NCBI RefSeq assembly: GCF_023715725.1
Contig: NZ_JAMBOT010000004.1
Location: 310,001 to 374,000, forward strand
DNA length: 64,000 bases
Origin: Paenibacillus pasadenensis
GTDB taxonomy: Bacteria > Bacillota > Bacilli > Paenibacillales > Paenibacillaceae
Direction of reading: 5' to 3'
A program made the translations under genes and the position numbers. The notes under the pieces were generated by a model. That model worked only from the letters and a program-made list of their open reading frames with translations. It made no database searches and was not told the DNA's origin. Below, in pieces: positions 34,714 to 43,259 of this stretch. Position 1 is the first letter of the stretch, and each line of letters starts with the position of its first letter.

Positions 34714-35657
34714 TGCTCCAGCCTCCTTGGGGAAAGATGCATCTTCTGACGGGGATCAAGCGCATCGCGGATACCGTCGCCGATAAAGTTAACCGCAAGC
34801 ACTACCAGTAAAATACAAAGGCCGGGATATACGCCCTGCATCGGATCCACAAGCATGAATTCCTGGGCCTTGCTGAGCATTTGGCCCCAGCTCGTTTGCG
34901 GCGATTGAATGCCAAGTCCAAGATAGGACAGGCCGGATTCCGCAAGAATCGCCCCGCCGACCATCAACGTTGCGTTGACGATAATCGGGAAGCTCGCGTT
35001 GCGGAGCAGATGGCGGAAAATGATGCCCCAGCTCGATACGCCAATGGCCTTAGCCGCCTCAACAAACTGCATCTCCCGCAGTTGGAGAAACGAGCCGCGC
35101 ACGAGACGGGCGACGCCCATCCAGCTTGTAAAAATCATAATGCCGATCATATACCAGAAGCTGTCGCCGAATATCGCCAGAATCAAAATGTTTAGAAACA
35201 GCAGCGGGACAGAGTTCATCACATCGACCCAGCGCATGAAAATGATGTCAACCCATCCGCCGAAAAAACCTGACATAGAGCCGATTAACGTGCCGATTAA
35301 AACCGCTCCTGCCGCAACGGCAAATCCGACAGAAAGTGAGATCCGCGCGCTGTACAGCAAACGGGATAAAATATCTCTGCCCAGCTCATCCGTACCGAGG
35401 ATATACCCTTGTTCCCCAGGTTTGAGGCTGTTTGCGTAGTAATTGACGGCATCCGGCTTATGCGGCGCGAGCCACGGAGCAAATATTGCTGCAATTACAA
35501 ATATGCTCAATACGACCAGCCCGCTCATGGCAAAAGGATTGCGTCTGAACTTGTTCCAGGTCAGCCGCCAAGGCCCCATCGGCTTTGGGCTTTTAGCTGC
35601 CGGCGCAGGAGTTGGAGCCGCATTGGTGCCGGCTGTTGGCTGCAGATTCGTGCTCAT
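34680..35657 (-). CDS. oppC: Oligopeptide ABC transporter permease C
   Basis: 325 residues. A Pro/Ala-rich cytoplasmic N-terminus (about 1-35) is followed by six membrane helices. The coupling EAA motif is FVEAAKAIGVSSWGIIFRHL. LGTDELGRDILSRLLYS is the standard OppC entry signature. Overlaps oppB by 4 bp (ATGA) and oppD by 34 bp, so translation is coupled. It could be named dppC; peptide length preference cannot be read. Confidence 0.94.
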   Translation of the reverse strand: MSTNLQPTAGTNAAPTPAPAAKSPKPMGPWRLTWNKFRRNPFAMSGLVVLSIFVIAAIFAPWLAPHKPDAVNYYANSLKPGEQGYILGTDELGRDILSRLLYSARISLSVGFAVAAGAVLIGTLIGSMSGFFGGWVDIIFMRWVDVMNSVPLLFLNILILAIFGDSFWYMIGIMIFTSWMGVARLVRGSFLQLREMQFVEAAKAIGVSSWGIIFRHLLRNASFPIIVNATLMVGGAILAESGLSYLGLGIQSPQTSWGQMLSKAQEFMLVDPMQGVYPGLCILLVVLAVNFIGDGIRDALDPRQKMHLSPRRLEQWRAKFSKSTK

Positions 35658-36622
35658 GCCGATTTGCCTCCTTTGCCAAGCTGCACGCGCGGGTCAACGA
35701 TGGCGTACAAAATATCCGCAATCAAATTGCCGATAACAACAAAAACCGCCGTCAACAGCGTAAGCGCCATCAGAATCGTATATTCGCGGCCCGAGGCTGC
35801 CTCTACGAACAGACGCCCCATTCCCGGCCAGTTGAATACGTTTTCGGTCAGAGCCGCGCCGCCGACAAGCAGCGGCAGATCGAGGCCAATGATCGTAATG
35901 ATCGGGATAAGCGCGTTGCGCAGCGCATGACGGAACACTACCTTGCGCTCCGGCACGCCCTTTGCCCTCGCGGTGCGGATATAATCCTGCTCCAGAACCT
36001 CCAGCATGCTCGCTCTGGAATACTTCAGATAGGAGGCCAGAAATCCGAGCGTCAGCACCGACACCGGAAGAATCAAGTGCATGAGCAGGTCGCCAACATC
36101 GCCTTCTTTGCCCATCGTATACATGTCGGATAGAGGCAGCCAATCCAGCTCGATAGAAAAAAAGCTTTGCAGTATAATTCCGAACCAGAACGTTGGCATC
36201 GCAAATCCGATATACGAAATAAATGACGCCGTCTGATCGGACAAGCCGTACTCCCTCGTACTATTGTAGATGCCCCACGGGATGGCAATGATAAGCGTGA
36301 GCAGCCACGCGACACCCATGAGCACCAATGTATTTTTAACCGTCGGCCACAAAATGTCGGCCACCGGCAGGTTATTCTTAAACGTGTTGCCGAGGTCGCC
36401 CTGCAGAATATCCCCCAGCCATCTGAAATACTGAATATGCAGCGGGTCGTAAAGCCCCATATTTTCCGCTTGCTGCTTCATTGCCTCCTGGGAGAGGCCC
36501 GGAGAAAGAAACATGGAGGTTGGTCCGCCCGGAGCGGCATGGATAAGTCCAAAGGTAAAAATCGTAATTAGAAAAAGCACAACGACCGACTGGAGCGTCC
36601 GCCGGATAAAATACTCGCCCAT
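35654..36622 (-). CDS. oppB: Oligopeptide ABC transporter permease B
   Basis: 322 residues, six membrane helices. The N-terminal RRTLQSVVVLFLITIFTFGL helix and the coupling motif YIRTARAKGVPERKVVFRHA are diagnostic. It forms the membrane channel with OppC. The first permease gene of the operon, 151 bp downstream of oppA, with GGAGG before the ATG at 36622. Confidence 0.94.
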   Translation of the reverse strand: MGEYFIRRTLQSVVVLFLITIFTFGLIHAAPGGPTSMFLSPGLSQEAMKQQAENMGLYDPLHIQYFRWLGDILQGDLGNTFKNNLPVADILWPTVKNTLVLMGVAWLLTLIIAIPWGIYNSTREYGLSDQTASFISYIGFAMPTFWFGIILQSFFSIELDWLPLSDMYTMGKEGDVGDLLMHLILPVSVLTLGFLASYLKYSRASMLEVLEQDYIRTARAKGVPERKVVFRHALRNALIPIITIIGLDLPLLVGGAALTENVFNWPGMGRLFVEAASGREYTILMALTLLTAVFVVIGNLIADILYAIVDPRVQLGKGGKSA

Positions 36623-36700
36623 AAAGGGTCCTCCTTCAAAAGTTCATCAAACCGACCGTTCCGTTTAGCGGAGCTGATCGTCCGGCCTTCAGGACAAAGG

Positions 36701-36734
36701 AGAAGGAGGAAGGACTGCCGCCCCTCCCCCTTCT
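36701..36734 (-). other. Intercistronic hairpin between oppA and oppB
   Basis: Purine/pyrimidine arms AGAAGGGGGAGG and CCTTCCTCCTTCT can pair on the minus-strand RNA, with no T-run. Such hairpins behind binding-protein genes often stabilise or partly terminate the transcript. Only the pairing is seen. Confidence 0.35.
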
Positions 36735-36773
36735 GCTTCGCGTGAAGTCAAATCTAAGGGTGATATGCGATTG

Positions 36774-38531
36774 TTATTTCTGATCCTCGACCCACCATTT
36801 GTTGATGCCGTAGAAGTAACCGTAAGCGAGCGATGCTTGCGGGCCGTCTCCGTCCGCCCATTTGATGCGTTTGCCGATGCCTTGCGGCAGGCCGTATTGA
36901 TACATGAATACATAAGGCAGGTTGGTGGAAATTTCTTTGCCGACTTGTTTGTAAATCTCTTTGCGCTTCTCTTGATCCGTCGTGGAGTATCCGTCCACCC
37001 ACAGCTTGTCGAGCGTCGGGTTGTTGTAGAAGCCGGAGTTTTGACCTTCAGGCGCAAAGTATTTGGACGAGAAGATCGCCTCGCTGTCCGGATCCGGGTT
37101 GGAAAGCGACCAGGACAGAAGCATCGCCTGATATTTGCCCGGCGTTACGTTTTGCTCGATCCAGGAAGCAAAGTCGATGCCCTTTGTGTTGACCTTAATG
37201 CCAATCGTTTTCAGATCGTTCTGAATGGCGCTGGATACCGCTTCACGGCGGCTGTTGCCGGCATTGTACTGCAGCTCGAATTCAAACTCGCGACCGTCTT
37301 TATCCACAGTGCCGTTGTTATTCGTATCTTTCCAGCCGTCCTCCGCGAGCAATGCTTTTGCCTTTTCAGGATCGAACTTATACTCAATCGCATCGGCGCC
37401 AGGATCCGCCCAGCTGCCCGGCAAGAACGGCGCGTTCAGCGCTTTGCCCGTGCCTTTCAAAATCGCCTCAATCATCGCATCGCGGTTAAGCGCCGTAGCA
37501 ATCGCTTGACGGGTTTTTTGGCCCTCGAACAGGGACGGCTTGCCGCCGAAGTTGTCCTTGTTAAAGTTAAAGCCAAGGTACTCGTAAGTCGGTCCCGGCT
37601 CGACGTTAACCTCCAGGCCTTTGCCGCGGACAGCCTCAACCTGCGTAACCGGAATGGCGCTTATTGTGTCTACGTCGCCCTTGATGAAGGCTTGTACTTC
37701 CGTGTTTTGATCGGCGTAAATTTTGTAGACAATTTTGTCGATGTTGACGTCATTTGTGCTCTTAGCCCAGTAGTTCGGGTCCTTGTCCATGATAAGATTC
37801 TGTTTTTGGGTCCAGCTGGACCATTTCCACGGGCCGTTGGTTACCGTCTGGGCCGGGTCTTTGCCGTAGGCATGACCTTTAAGCTCCTTCGCTGGAACAT
37901 CCTTCAGAATATGGCTCGGAACAACATTGGTGACGAGCACGTTCAGGAACGGAGCATAAACCTGCTTCAGCGTAATTTTCGCCGTTTTGTCGTCTACCTT
38001 TTCTACCTTGTCCACTTTGTCAAAGGACGCGATCGCCGGGGAAGCCGCTTCCGGGTTTTTCGCCGTGTTGATCAAGAACATGATATCGTCCGCCGTAACC
38101 GGCGTGCCGTCGCTCCACTTGGCGTCCGCCTTGAGCTTAAGCGTGTAAGTCTTGCCGTCCTCCGAAATTTCCGGAACCGACTCAAGCAGCGACCAAGGCT
38201 CGGCAACCGCGTTGCCGTTCCGGTCGTAGTCCAGCAGGTTGGCAAAGATCAGATAAGCGATATCTCCCGAAGCGGTATCCCCGATAAATAGCGGGTTAAG
38301 GCTCACGATGTCGGAGAAGGAAGATACGGTCAGCGTGCCGCCCTTAACCGGGCCGGTCGTTTCCGGCGTGCCGGCGTTATTCGCCGCGCCTTCATTTGCT
38401 GTGTTCGTCGCCGGCGTATTTGTGTTTCCGGCTGTGTTGTTGCCTGCGTTGTCGCCGCAACCTGCTGCAATGACCCCCATTACAGACAAGCCTGCAATCA
38501 TGGTCTTCCACTTAATCGATGTAGGTGCCAC
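36774..38531 (-). CDS. oppA: Oligopeptide-binding lipoprotein
   Basis: 585 residues starting at GTG (38531), chosen because AGGAGG lies 8 nt upstream and the signal peptide then begins normally. The lipobox is VIAAGC (Cys25), followed by an Asn/Thr/Ala/Gly-rich linker. The family 5 solute-binding fold follows, with DAKWSDGTPVTADD and RQAIATALNRDAMI. It captures extracellular peptides for OppBCDF. A cre-like site lies about 145 bp upstream. Confidence 0.94.
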   Translation of the reverse strand: MAPTSIKWKTMIAGLSVMGVIAAGCGDNAGNNTAGNTNTPATNTANEGAANNAGTPETTGPVKGGTLTVSSFSDIVSLNPLFIGDTASGDIAYLIFANLLDYDRNGNAVAEPWSLLESVPEISEDGKTYTLKLKADAKWSDGTPVTADDIMFLINTAKNPEAASPAIASFDKVDKVEKVDDKTAKITLKQVYAPFLNVLVTNVVPSHILKDVPAKELKGHAYGKDPAQTVTNGPWKWSSWTQKQNLIMDKDPNYWAKSTNDVNIDKIVYKIYADQNTEVQAFIKGDVDTISAIPVTQVEAVRGKGLEVNVEPGPTYEYLGFNFNKDNFGGKPSLFEGQKTRQAIATALNRDAMIEAILKGTGKALNAPFLPGSWADPGADAIEYKFDPEKAKALLAEDGWKDTNNNGTVDKDGREFEFELQYNAGNSRREAVSSAIQNDLKTIGIKVNTKGIDFASWIEQNVTPGKYQAMLLSWSLSNPDPDSEAIFSSKYFAPEGQNSGFYNNPTLDKLWVDGYSTTDQEKRKEIYKQVGKEISTNLPYVFMYQYGLPQGIGKRIKWADGDGPQASLAYGYFYGINKWWVEDQK

Positions 38532-39010
38532 TACACATTCCTCCTCGGCTTCTGCCAAACATGTAATTTTCCGGTTCATTGTAGCACCTTTTTTAAGGTT
38601 AGAATATAGATTCGTCTGAAAATAATTAAAATTTTATTATACGCATAATTATTCATATACACTTTGGAGTATGTAGAGCGCTTTCATCCTTGCTGCTGTA
38701 AGGTTTATGTCGGTTTTTGGCGACGGTAAAAACCTGAATTAAGTATACGAATTTAGGGATATTCAAACAATTTGTTAACAGAATCGACGTTTTTATTGCG
38801 ATTCGCAACCGTTTCAACCCCTAATACATTATCACTAAAAATACCATAACTTTTTGATTAATTTACATGTTTTTGTTGCAACGCTTTAACGCAACATATG
38901 ATTAACACGTTAAATTAACATTGCAATTATTTTTCTATAGTTATCCTATAAGTCCCATCAAAGCCCAAAAACTTGAAACCAGAGGCTCATGGAATTTCCT
39001 CTTTTCTCAT
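38532..39010. other. AT-rich region upstream of oppA
   Basis: No gene is supported. It must contain the opp promoter. Visible structures are a cre-like box (separate entry), the dyad GTTGC-AACGCTTTAAC-GCAAC near 38876-38896, and TTAAC-AC-GTTAA around 38902-38914. These may be operators; regulators are unknown. Confidence 0.5.
38673..38686 (-). promoter_or_regulatory. Possible catabolite-responsive (cre) site upstream of oppA
   Basis: Minus-strand TGAAAGCGCTCTAC matches TGWAANCGNTNWCA at 12 of 14 positions, differing at the last two. It lies about 145 bp upstream of the oppA start. CcpA control is an inference. Confidence 0.35.
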
Positions 39011-39037
39011 CAAAAAAGACCCCGCTGTACGGGGTCT
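39011..39037 (-). terminator. Intrinsic terminator of the M42 peptidase gene
   Basis: Minus strand AGACCCCG-TACAG-CGGGGTCT followed by TTTTTT. Confidence 0.88.
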
Positions 39038-39048
39038 AAAGTCTGACT

Positions 39049-40122
39049 CTATGATTTGGACAAAATCGTCTCGAAGGTGCTCCGGTCGATGCTGCGAATC
39101 AGAGTGAACAGCAGCTCCTTCGCGGCATCGTAATCGTCGATATGCATAATCGCAGCCGCCGTATGGATGTATCGCGCCGGCAGCCCGATAACTGCCGACG
39201 GCACACCGATCCCGGACAGATGAACCTGGCCCGCATCCGTGCCTCCCTGCGAAAAATAATACTGATAGCGGATGCCGCGATCCTCGGCGGTATCCCGGAT
39301 CAGCTCCACCAGCCCGCGATGCGTAATCATCCCGGGATCCTGCACACGCAGCAGCGCGCCTTTGCCAAGCTGTCCCATGGCGTTTTTGTCCCCGGTTGCG
39401 TCTGCCGCAGGGCTTGCATCCAGCGCCAGGAACAGGTCCGGCTGAACAAGGTTGGCCGCCGTCCGCGCTCCGCGCAGGCCTACCTCCTCCTGCACCGTTG
39501 CGCCGGCGTAAACGACGTTAGGGTGCCCGCCGCCCTTCAGCTCCTTGGCCAGCTCCAGCGCCAGGCCGACTCCGTAGCGGTTGTCCCAAGCTTTCGCCAT
39601 AATCTTTTTCGGATTGGACATAACGGTGAACGGACATACAGGCACGATGGCCTGCCCAGGCCGGATGCCCATTGCAATCGCGTCTTCACGGCTATCGGCG
39701 CCGACGTCCAGATACATCGTTTTGATTTCAACAACTTTGCTGCGGGCGGCATCGTCCAGCAGATGGGGTGGCGTCGAGCCGATTACGCCGATGACCGGGC
39801 CGTTGTCCGTCTCGACCTCCATACGCTGGGCCAGCATCGTCTGCGCGTTCCAGCCTCCAAGCGTAACAAACTTCAGCATCCCGCTTTCCGTAATGGAGGT
39901 GACCATCAGCCCGACCTCATCCATATGTCCCGCCACTAAAATGCGCGGTCCTTCTTCGCTGCCGCGAAATACGCCAAATACACTTCCTAAACGGTCATAT
40001 ACAAGCTCATCGGTGCTTTTTTTCAGCTCCGCTTCTACGAATTGCCGCAGCTCCCGCTCCTGCCCCGGAACGGCTCTCATTTCCGTAATCGTACGGAAAA
40101 GCTCCATCGTTTCCTGATTCAT
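39049..40122 (-). CDS. M42-family metallo-aminopeptidase
   Basis: 357 residues of the PepA/FrvX/YsdC group. The dinuclear metal ligands can be followed: His in [12 protein letters not shown], Asp in [11 protein letters not shown], the Glu pair in [11 protein letters not shown], Asp in LALDASPA, and His in [10 protein letters not shown]. It probably releases N-terminal residues from peptides in the cytoplasm as large oligomeric shells. Its position downstream of the opp promoter region, same strand, may link it to use of imported peptides. AGGAGG lies 7 nt before the ATG at 40122, a near-ideal site. Confidence 0.93.
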   Translation of the reverse strand: MNQETMELFRTITEMRAVPGQERELRQFVEAELKKSTDELVYDRLGSVFGVFRGSEEGPRILVAGHMDEVGLMVTSITESGMLKFVTLGGWNAQTMLAQRMEVETDNGPVIGVIGSTPPHLLDDAARSKVVEIKTMYLDVGADSREDAIAMGIRPGQAIVPVCPFTVMSNPKKIMAKAWDNRYGVGLALELAKELKGGGHPNVVYAGATVQEEVGLRGARTAANLVQPDLFLALDASPAADATGDKNAMGQLGKGALLRVQDPGMITHRGLVELIRDTAEDRGIRYQYYFSQGGTDAGQVHLSGIGVPSAVIGLPARYIHTAAAIMHIDDYDAAKELLFTLIRSIDRSTFETILSKS

Positions 40123-40182
40123 CTGCTACCTCCTGCTTTGTCGATTGAACGAATACAGTATACTACATCTCGCTGGTGAAGA

Positions 40183-40300
40183 CCGCTGCGCCGCATGCAA
40201 AACCTAATTCTCGTGTGATACCCGCTGCGCCGCATGCAAAACCTAATTCTCGTGTGATACCCGCTGCGCCGCATGCAAAACCTAATTCCCGTATGATACC
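40183..40300. repeat. Three tandem 39-bp units
   Basis: CCGCTGCGCCGCATGCAAAA starts at 40183, 40222 and 40261, 39 bp apart; a fourth CCGCTGCGCC at 40300 is the first base block of the foldback element. Copies are nearly identical. Confidence 0.93.
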
Positions 40301-40437
40301 CGCTGCGCCAAAGGTCGGCCCTCCGATAGCTGTTGACCTCAGATTTCCCTGAATTTAACCTCCCAGAGGTGGAAATCCGACGTCAAAGGCGAACGCTGCC
40401 GCTTCTACAGGCTCAACCTTTGGCTTCGCTTTTCACC
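40300..40437. repeat. Foldback element, copy 2
   Basis: Closely similar to 25303-25442. Outer arms GCCAAAGG (40307-40314) and CCTTTGGC (40417-40424), inner arms TTGAC (40333-40337) and GTCAA (40382-40386), and an apical ACCTC/GAGGT stem are all kept. Relative to copy 1 both inner arms changed so that pairing is preserved. Confidence 0.85.
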
Positions 40438-40600
40438 GGAGTTCTAGATAGCGTCGCCTGGCCCAACCTTAGCTTTGCTCTCATGCACCGGAGTTCTAAA
40501 TGGCATAAGCCGGGCCAAAGCTTAGCTTCGCTCTGTGTACAAATTCTAACTAGTGTCAATGGCGGCTCGCCTCTTTGCTTCACTTCAATACGAACGCCTA
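40434..40600. repeat. Degenerate repeats of about 52 bp
   Basis: CACCGGAGTTCTA occurs at 40434 and 40486, with a more diverged version near 40539. The intervening sequence (GGCCCAACCTTAGCTTTGCT versus GGGCCAAAGCTTAGCTTCGC) is also related. They follow the foldback element directly. No gene is supported. Confidence 0.6.
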
Positions 40601-40750
40601 AACGCTCAAACACTGGCTTCGCTTGTCTTACTTTGAAATTCTAGCGCAACTGTAAAGGCTTATTCGAGAGTTTTGGCCCTATTCTGAAACGTAACACAAC
40701 TAAGACATCTTATTTCATCACTTTGGAAGTTTTTGGACCCGTAAACCACC

Positions 40751-40833
40751 TAAATAACGCTTGTCAGTTGCATTAGATTCCCAAAACGGCGAATAAAGGC
40801 CAAATAACGCTCCTCAGTTGCGTTAGTCGGCCA
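40751..40833. repeat. Two 50-bp repeats with AACGC...GCGTT dyads
   Basis: AAATAACGCT occurs at 40752 and 40802, followed by CAGTTGCATTAG and CAGTTGCGTTAG. Each unit can form a small hairpin. Between 40601 and 41037 I see no other feature and no credible coding frame. Confidence 0.6.
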
Positions 40834-41037
40834 ATACTTCTCCTCCGGCAAAGAGTCGCCCTCCTGCCCTTTTCGGGTAGGATACGCACACGAACGAGCG
40901 TGCTGCTGCCATCCTGCCTGCTTTCTATGCTTACACCTTAAGCAGCACCGTAATGAGCCGGATGAGCTCATGCACATTGCGGATGCCGTACCTCCGCCGC
41001 GCCTGCTACAGCGGTGCACTGATTGATCCGACAAACA

Positions 41038-41066
41038 ACAAAAAACCAGCCCGTGACGGACTGGTT
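41038..41066 (-). terminator. Intrinsic terminator of the VOC gene
   Basis: Minus strand AACCAGTCCG-TCA-CGGGCTGGTT, one mismatch, followed by TTTTGTT. Confidence 0.8.
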
Positions 41067-41077
41067 GGAGATTTTTG

Positions 41078-41521
41078 CTATAATTTTTGAGCGATGTCCC
41101 AAACATACCCAAAAGGGTCTCTCAAGCGGGCTCTTAAATCTTGCCAAAACGTTTCCTCAGGCTCCATCAGAACTACTGCCCCTGCACGCGTCATTTTATC
41201 AAAAAGCCCTTTAACGTCATCGACATAGAGGTAGAAAATAAACGGTGGAGTTTGACCCGTGGATGAAGGAGCAAGAATGTCCGTGTCAAAATGCTCCTTG
41301 TAAATCGTAATATTGGTTCCCCGATATCTGATTCTGGCAAAAAACAGATTACCATCATCATTTTCACCTTCAAAAATGCAGACCATATCCATGGCCTGAG
41401 TATAAAAATCAACAGCACTTTCGACATCAGAAACGATGATTCCAGTGGTAAGCCAATTAAGTCCCGGCCAAGGATGGGGGCGGTTGTCCACATTTTCAAA
41501 CCAGCTCTGATTTCTTTTCAT
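41078..41521 (-). CDS. VOC (glyoxalase/dioxygenase-fold) family protein
   Basis: 147 residues with two beta-alpha-beta-beta-beta modules of the vicinal-oxygen-chelate fold: GIIVSDVESAVDFYTQAM at the start of module one and FYLYVDDVKGLFDKMTRAG in module two, ending LRDPFGYVWDIAQ. Such proteins include glyoxalases, antibiotic-binding proteins and dioxygenases; the ligand cannot be told. The ATG at 41521 has AAGGAG 8 nt upstream. It is divergent from a WYL regulator that probably controls it. Confidence 0.88.
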   Translation of the reverse strand: MKRNQSWFENVDNRPHPWPGLNWLTTGIIVSDVESAVDFYTQAMDMVCIFEGENDDGNLFFARIRYRGTNITIYKEHFDTDILAPSSTGQTPPFIFYLYVDDVKGLFDKMTRAGAVVLMEPEETFWQDLRARLRDPFGYVWDIAQKL

Positions 41522-41586
41522 TGAAGCTGCTCCTTCCTCTTTCACGGTATTCTGCCTCTCGACACTGTTAATATACCAAGCAAACC

Positions 41587-41614
41587 TTGACAACAGATTG
41601 TCAGTGTTTATAAT
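41587..41614 (+). promoter_or_regulatory. Consensus promoter with overlapping palindrome
   Basis: TTGACA (41587-41592), 16-bp spacer, TATAAT (41609-41614). A dyad TGACA-ACAGAT-TGTCA overlaps the -35, and ACACTG/CAGTGT half-sites flank it more widely (about 41560-41607). This suggests repression of the regulator and perhaps the divergent VOC gene. Confidence 0.65.
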
Positions 41615-41637
41615 TTCTTAGAAAAGGAGGAGAAACG

Positions 41638-42573
41638 GTGAAAACAGAGCGCTTATTTGCCATTGTAATGGTTTTATTAGGGGAAGGACGGGTGAGCGCC
41701 CCGGAGTTAGCTAAACGCTTTGAAGTGTCTGTACGGACCATCTATCGGGATTTGGATTCACTCGCGCAAGCAGGCATTCCCATCACCGCGGAAACAGGCC
41801 GAAACGGCGGCATTCAAATCATGGAAAACTACAAATTAAACAACCGTTTTTTCAGCAGCTCGGAACTAGCTTCACTGTTAATTGCCCTTCAGAGCTTAAC
41901 TGTGGCGAATGCACCTGTTTCCATTCAGCATACAGTCGAAAAATTAAAGTCCCTCATCCCTGCTGCGCATTCCGATAACATCGAGCGCAAGCTTCAGCAA
42001 ATTATCATTGATTATGCGCCTTGGATAAGCTCAGGGTATCCATTAACCTCTGCGCATATTGCTGTAAATACGGCTATGGAGCAGCAGCGATTAATAACGA
42101 TAAGCTACGAAAATAGATTAGGCCGGTTTTCTGAGCGCACTCTCGAGCCGCATCGTTTAATGTTCAAAGAAAACAGCTGGTACTTATTCGCTTTCTGCCG
42201 TGAAAAAGAGGGGTTCCGTTTTTTTAAGTTAAGCCGAATTCAATCCGCAAGCTTATTGAATGGAACCTTTGAATTCCGGAAAGTACCTGATCATCTCCTT
42301 GAGAAACCGTTTTCGGAAACAAAATTAATTCCGGTTCAGCTGCGCATTCATCGCTCCATAAAATCAATCATTGCGGAGCGACTCAACGATTATGCGCTTT
42401 TAGAGACACAGGATGAATATTTAATTGTAGAATTCCCTTTTATGCCTGATTCTTATGGGTATAAATTTCTTTTAGGCTTAGGAAAGGATTGTGAATGCCT
42501 GGCTCCAGAACATGTACGCCAAGAAGTATGTCAACAAATTCGATCCATGCTTCATTTATATGAACCAAAATAA
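41638..42573 (+). CDS. WYL-domain (YafY-type) transcriptional regulator
   Basis: 311 residues from GTG at 41638 (AGGAGG 8 nt upstream). The N-terminal winged HTH (about 1-65) has VSAPELAKRFEVSVRTIYRD and the wing TAETGRNGGIQI. The WYL domain in the middle contains ISYENRLGRFSERTLEPHRL and NSWYLFAFCREKEGFRFFKL. A WCX C-terminal extension follows. WYL domains sense nucleic acids or small ligands. It is divergent from the VOC gene and probably autoregulated through the promoter palindrome. Confidence 0.92.
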   Translation: MKTERLFAIVMVLLGEGRVSAPELAKRFEVSVRTIYRDLDSLAQAGIPITAETGRNGGIQIMENYKLNNRFFSSSELASLLIALQSLTVANAPVSIQHTVEKLKSLIPAAHSDNIERKLQQIIIDYAPWISSGYPLTSAHIAVNTAMEQQRLITISYENRLGRFSERTLEPHRLMFKENSWYLFAFCREKEGFRFFKLSRIQSASLLNGTFEFRKVPDHLLEKPFSETKLIPVQLRIHRSIKSIIAERLNDYALLETQDEYLIVEFPFMPDSYGYKFLLGLGKDCECLAPEHVRQEVCQQIRSMLHLYEPK

Positions 42574-42582
42574 CCTAATAAA

Positions 42583-42610
42583 AACAAAAAAAATCCCGCC
42601 TCAGCGGGAT
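42583..42610 (-). terminator. Terminator of the tRNA operon
   Basis: Minus strand ATCCCGC-TGAG-GCGGGAT followed by a long T-run. It may also serve the plus-strand WYL regulator gene ending at 42573. Confidence 0.88.
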
Positions 42611-42626
42611 ATGTCAGTTAAAATTA

Positions 42627-42712
42627 TGGTGCGGTAGAGAGGACTCGAACCTCCACGGGCGTACGCCCACTACCCCCTCAAGATAGCGTGTCTGCCATTC
42701 CACCACTACCGC
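42627..42712 (-). tRNA. tRNA-Leu (GAG)
   Basis: 86 nt including encoded CCA. The acceptor stem GCGGTAG/CTACCGC pairs. The anticodon stem CTATC/GGTAG encloses loop TTGAGGG, giving anticodon GAG. A long variable arm (GTGGGCGTACGCCCGTG region) is typical of class II tRNA-Leu. Confidence 0.95.
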
Positions 42713-42733
42713 ACGTTTTGCAGCAATAAAAAC

Positions 42734-42809
42734 TGGTGAGCCATGAAGGACTCGAACCTTCGACACCCTGATTAAAAGTCAGGTGCTCTACCAACTGAGC
42801 TAATGGCTC
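42734..42809 (-). tRNA. tRNA-Lys (TTT)
   Basis: 76 nt with encoded CCA. Acceptor stem GAGCCAT/ATGGCTC; anticodon loop CTTTTAA gives TTT. D-loop and GGTTCGAGTCC T-arm are regular. Confidence 0.97.
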
Positions 42810-42822
42810 TTGAGGAAAAAAT

Positions 42823-42897
42823 TGGTGACCCGTAGGGGATTCGAACCCCTGTTACCTCCGTGAAAGGGAGGTGTCTTAACCCCTTGACCAACGGGCC
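42823..42897 (-). tRNA. tRNA-Glu (TTC)
   Basis: 75 nt with encoded CCA. Acceptor stem GGCCCGT/ACGGGTC (one wobble pair); anticodon arm CTCCC-TTTCACG-GGAG gives TTC. First tRNA after the internal promoter at 42942-42970. Confidence 0.96.
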
Positions 42898-42941
42898 ATG
42901 ATAGCTTGTCCAGAAGGACATTTCTCAAAGCAACATGAATG

Positions 42942-42970
42942 ATCTTATCACAGGAACCGAATCATTGCAA
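42942..42970 (-). promoter_or_regulatory. Promoter for tRNA-Glu-Lys-Leu
   Basis: Minus strand TTGCAA (42970-42965), 17-bp spacer, TAAGAT (42947-42942). It lies just after the terminator at 43014-43033, so these three tRNAs can be transcribed separately from Asn-Ser. Confidence 0.55.
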
Positions 42971-43013
42971 GCACTTTTTTGAAGCTTTTGTCGAAGCCAA
43001 GATCCGGACAAAG

Positions 43014-43033
43014 AAAAAAGACCATTAAGGTCT
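43014..43033 (-). terminator. Terminator after tRNA-Ser
   Basis: Minus strand AGACC-TTAAT-GGTCT followed by TTTTTTC. Short stem but good T-run; splits the tRNA cluster. Confidence 0.6.
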
Positions 43034-43052
43034 CTTCTTCTTAAAAAGAAGA

Positions 43053-43143
43053 TGGCGGAGAGAGAGGGATTCGAACCCTCGCACCACTTACGCAGTCTAA
43101 CCCCTTAGCAGAGGGTCCCCTTGAGCCACTTGGGTATCTCTCC
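43053..43143 (-). tRNA. tRNA-Ser (GCT)
   Basis: 91 nt with encoded CCA. Acceptor stem GGAGAGA/TCTCTCC; anticodon loop CTGCTAA gives GCT. The long variable arm is that of a class II tRNA. Confidence 0.96.
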
Positions 43144-43147
43144 ATAC

Positions 43148-43223
43148 TGGCTCCCCGAACAGGACTCGAACCTGTGACAACTCGATTAACAGTCGAGTGC
43201 TCTACCAACTGAGCTATCAGGGA
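43148..43223 (-). tRNA. tRNA-Asn (GTT)
   Basis: 76 nt with encoded CCA. Acceptor TCCCTGA pairs with TCGGGGA (with wobble), anticodon loop CTGTTAA gives GTT. It is the first tRNA of the cluster, 37 bp downstream of sprT on the same strand. Confidence 0.96.
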
Positions 43224-43259
43224 ATAGTCAGTAAAACAAGTCTGACAAGGAATAATTTA

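Noticed and set aside
36765..38291. 508-codon plus-strand frame
   Set aside because: Antisense to oppA, Val/Arg-rich, no start signal; oppA is unambiguous.
40333..41112. Possible small genes in the repeat-rich gap
   Set aside because: Frames of 100-120 codons exist on both strands but consist of repeat sequence or lack ribosome binding sites and sensible composition.
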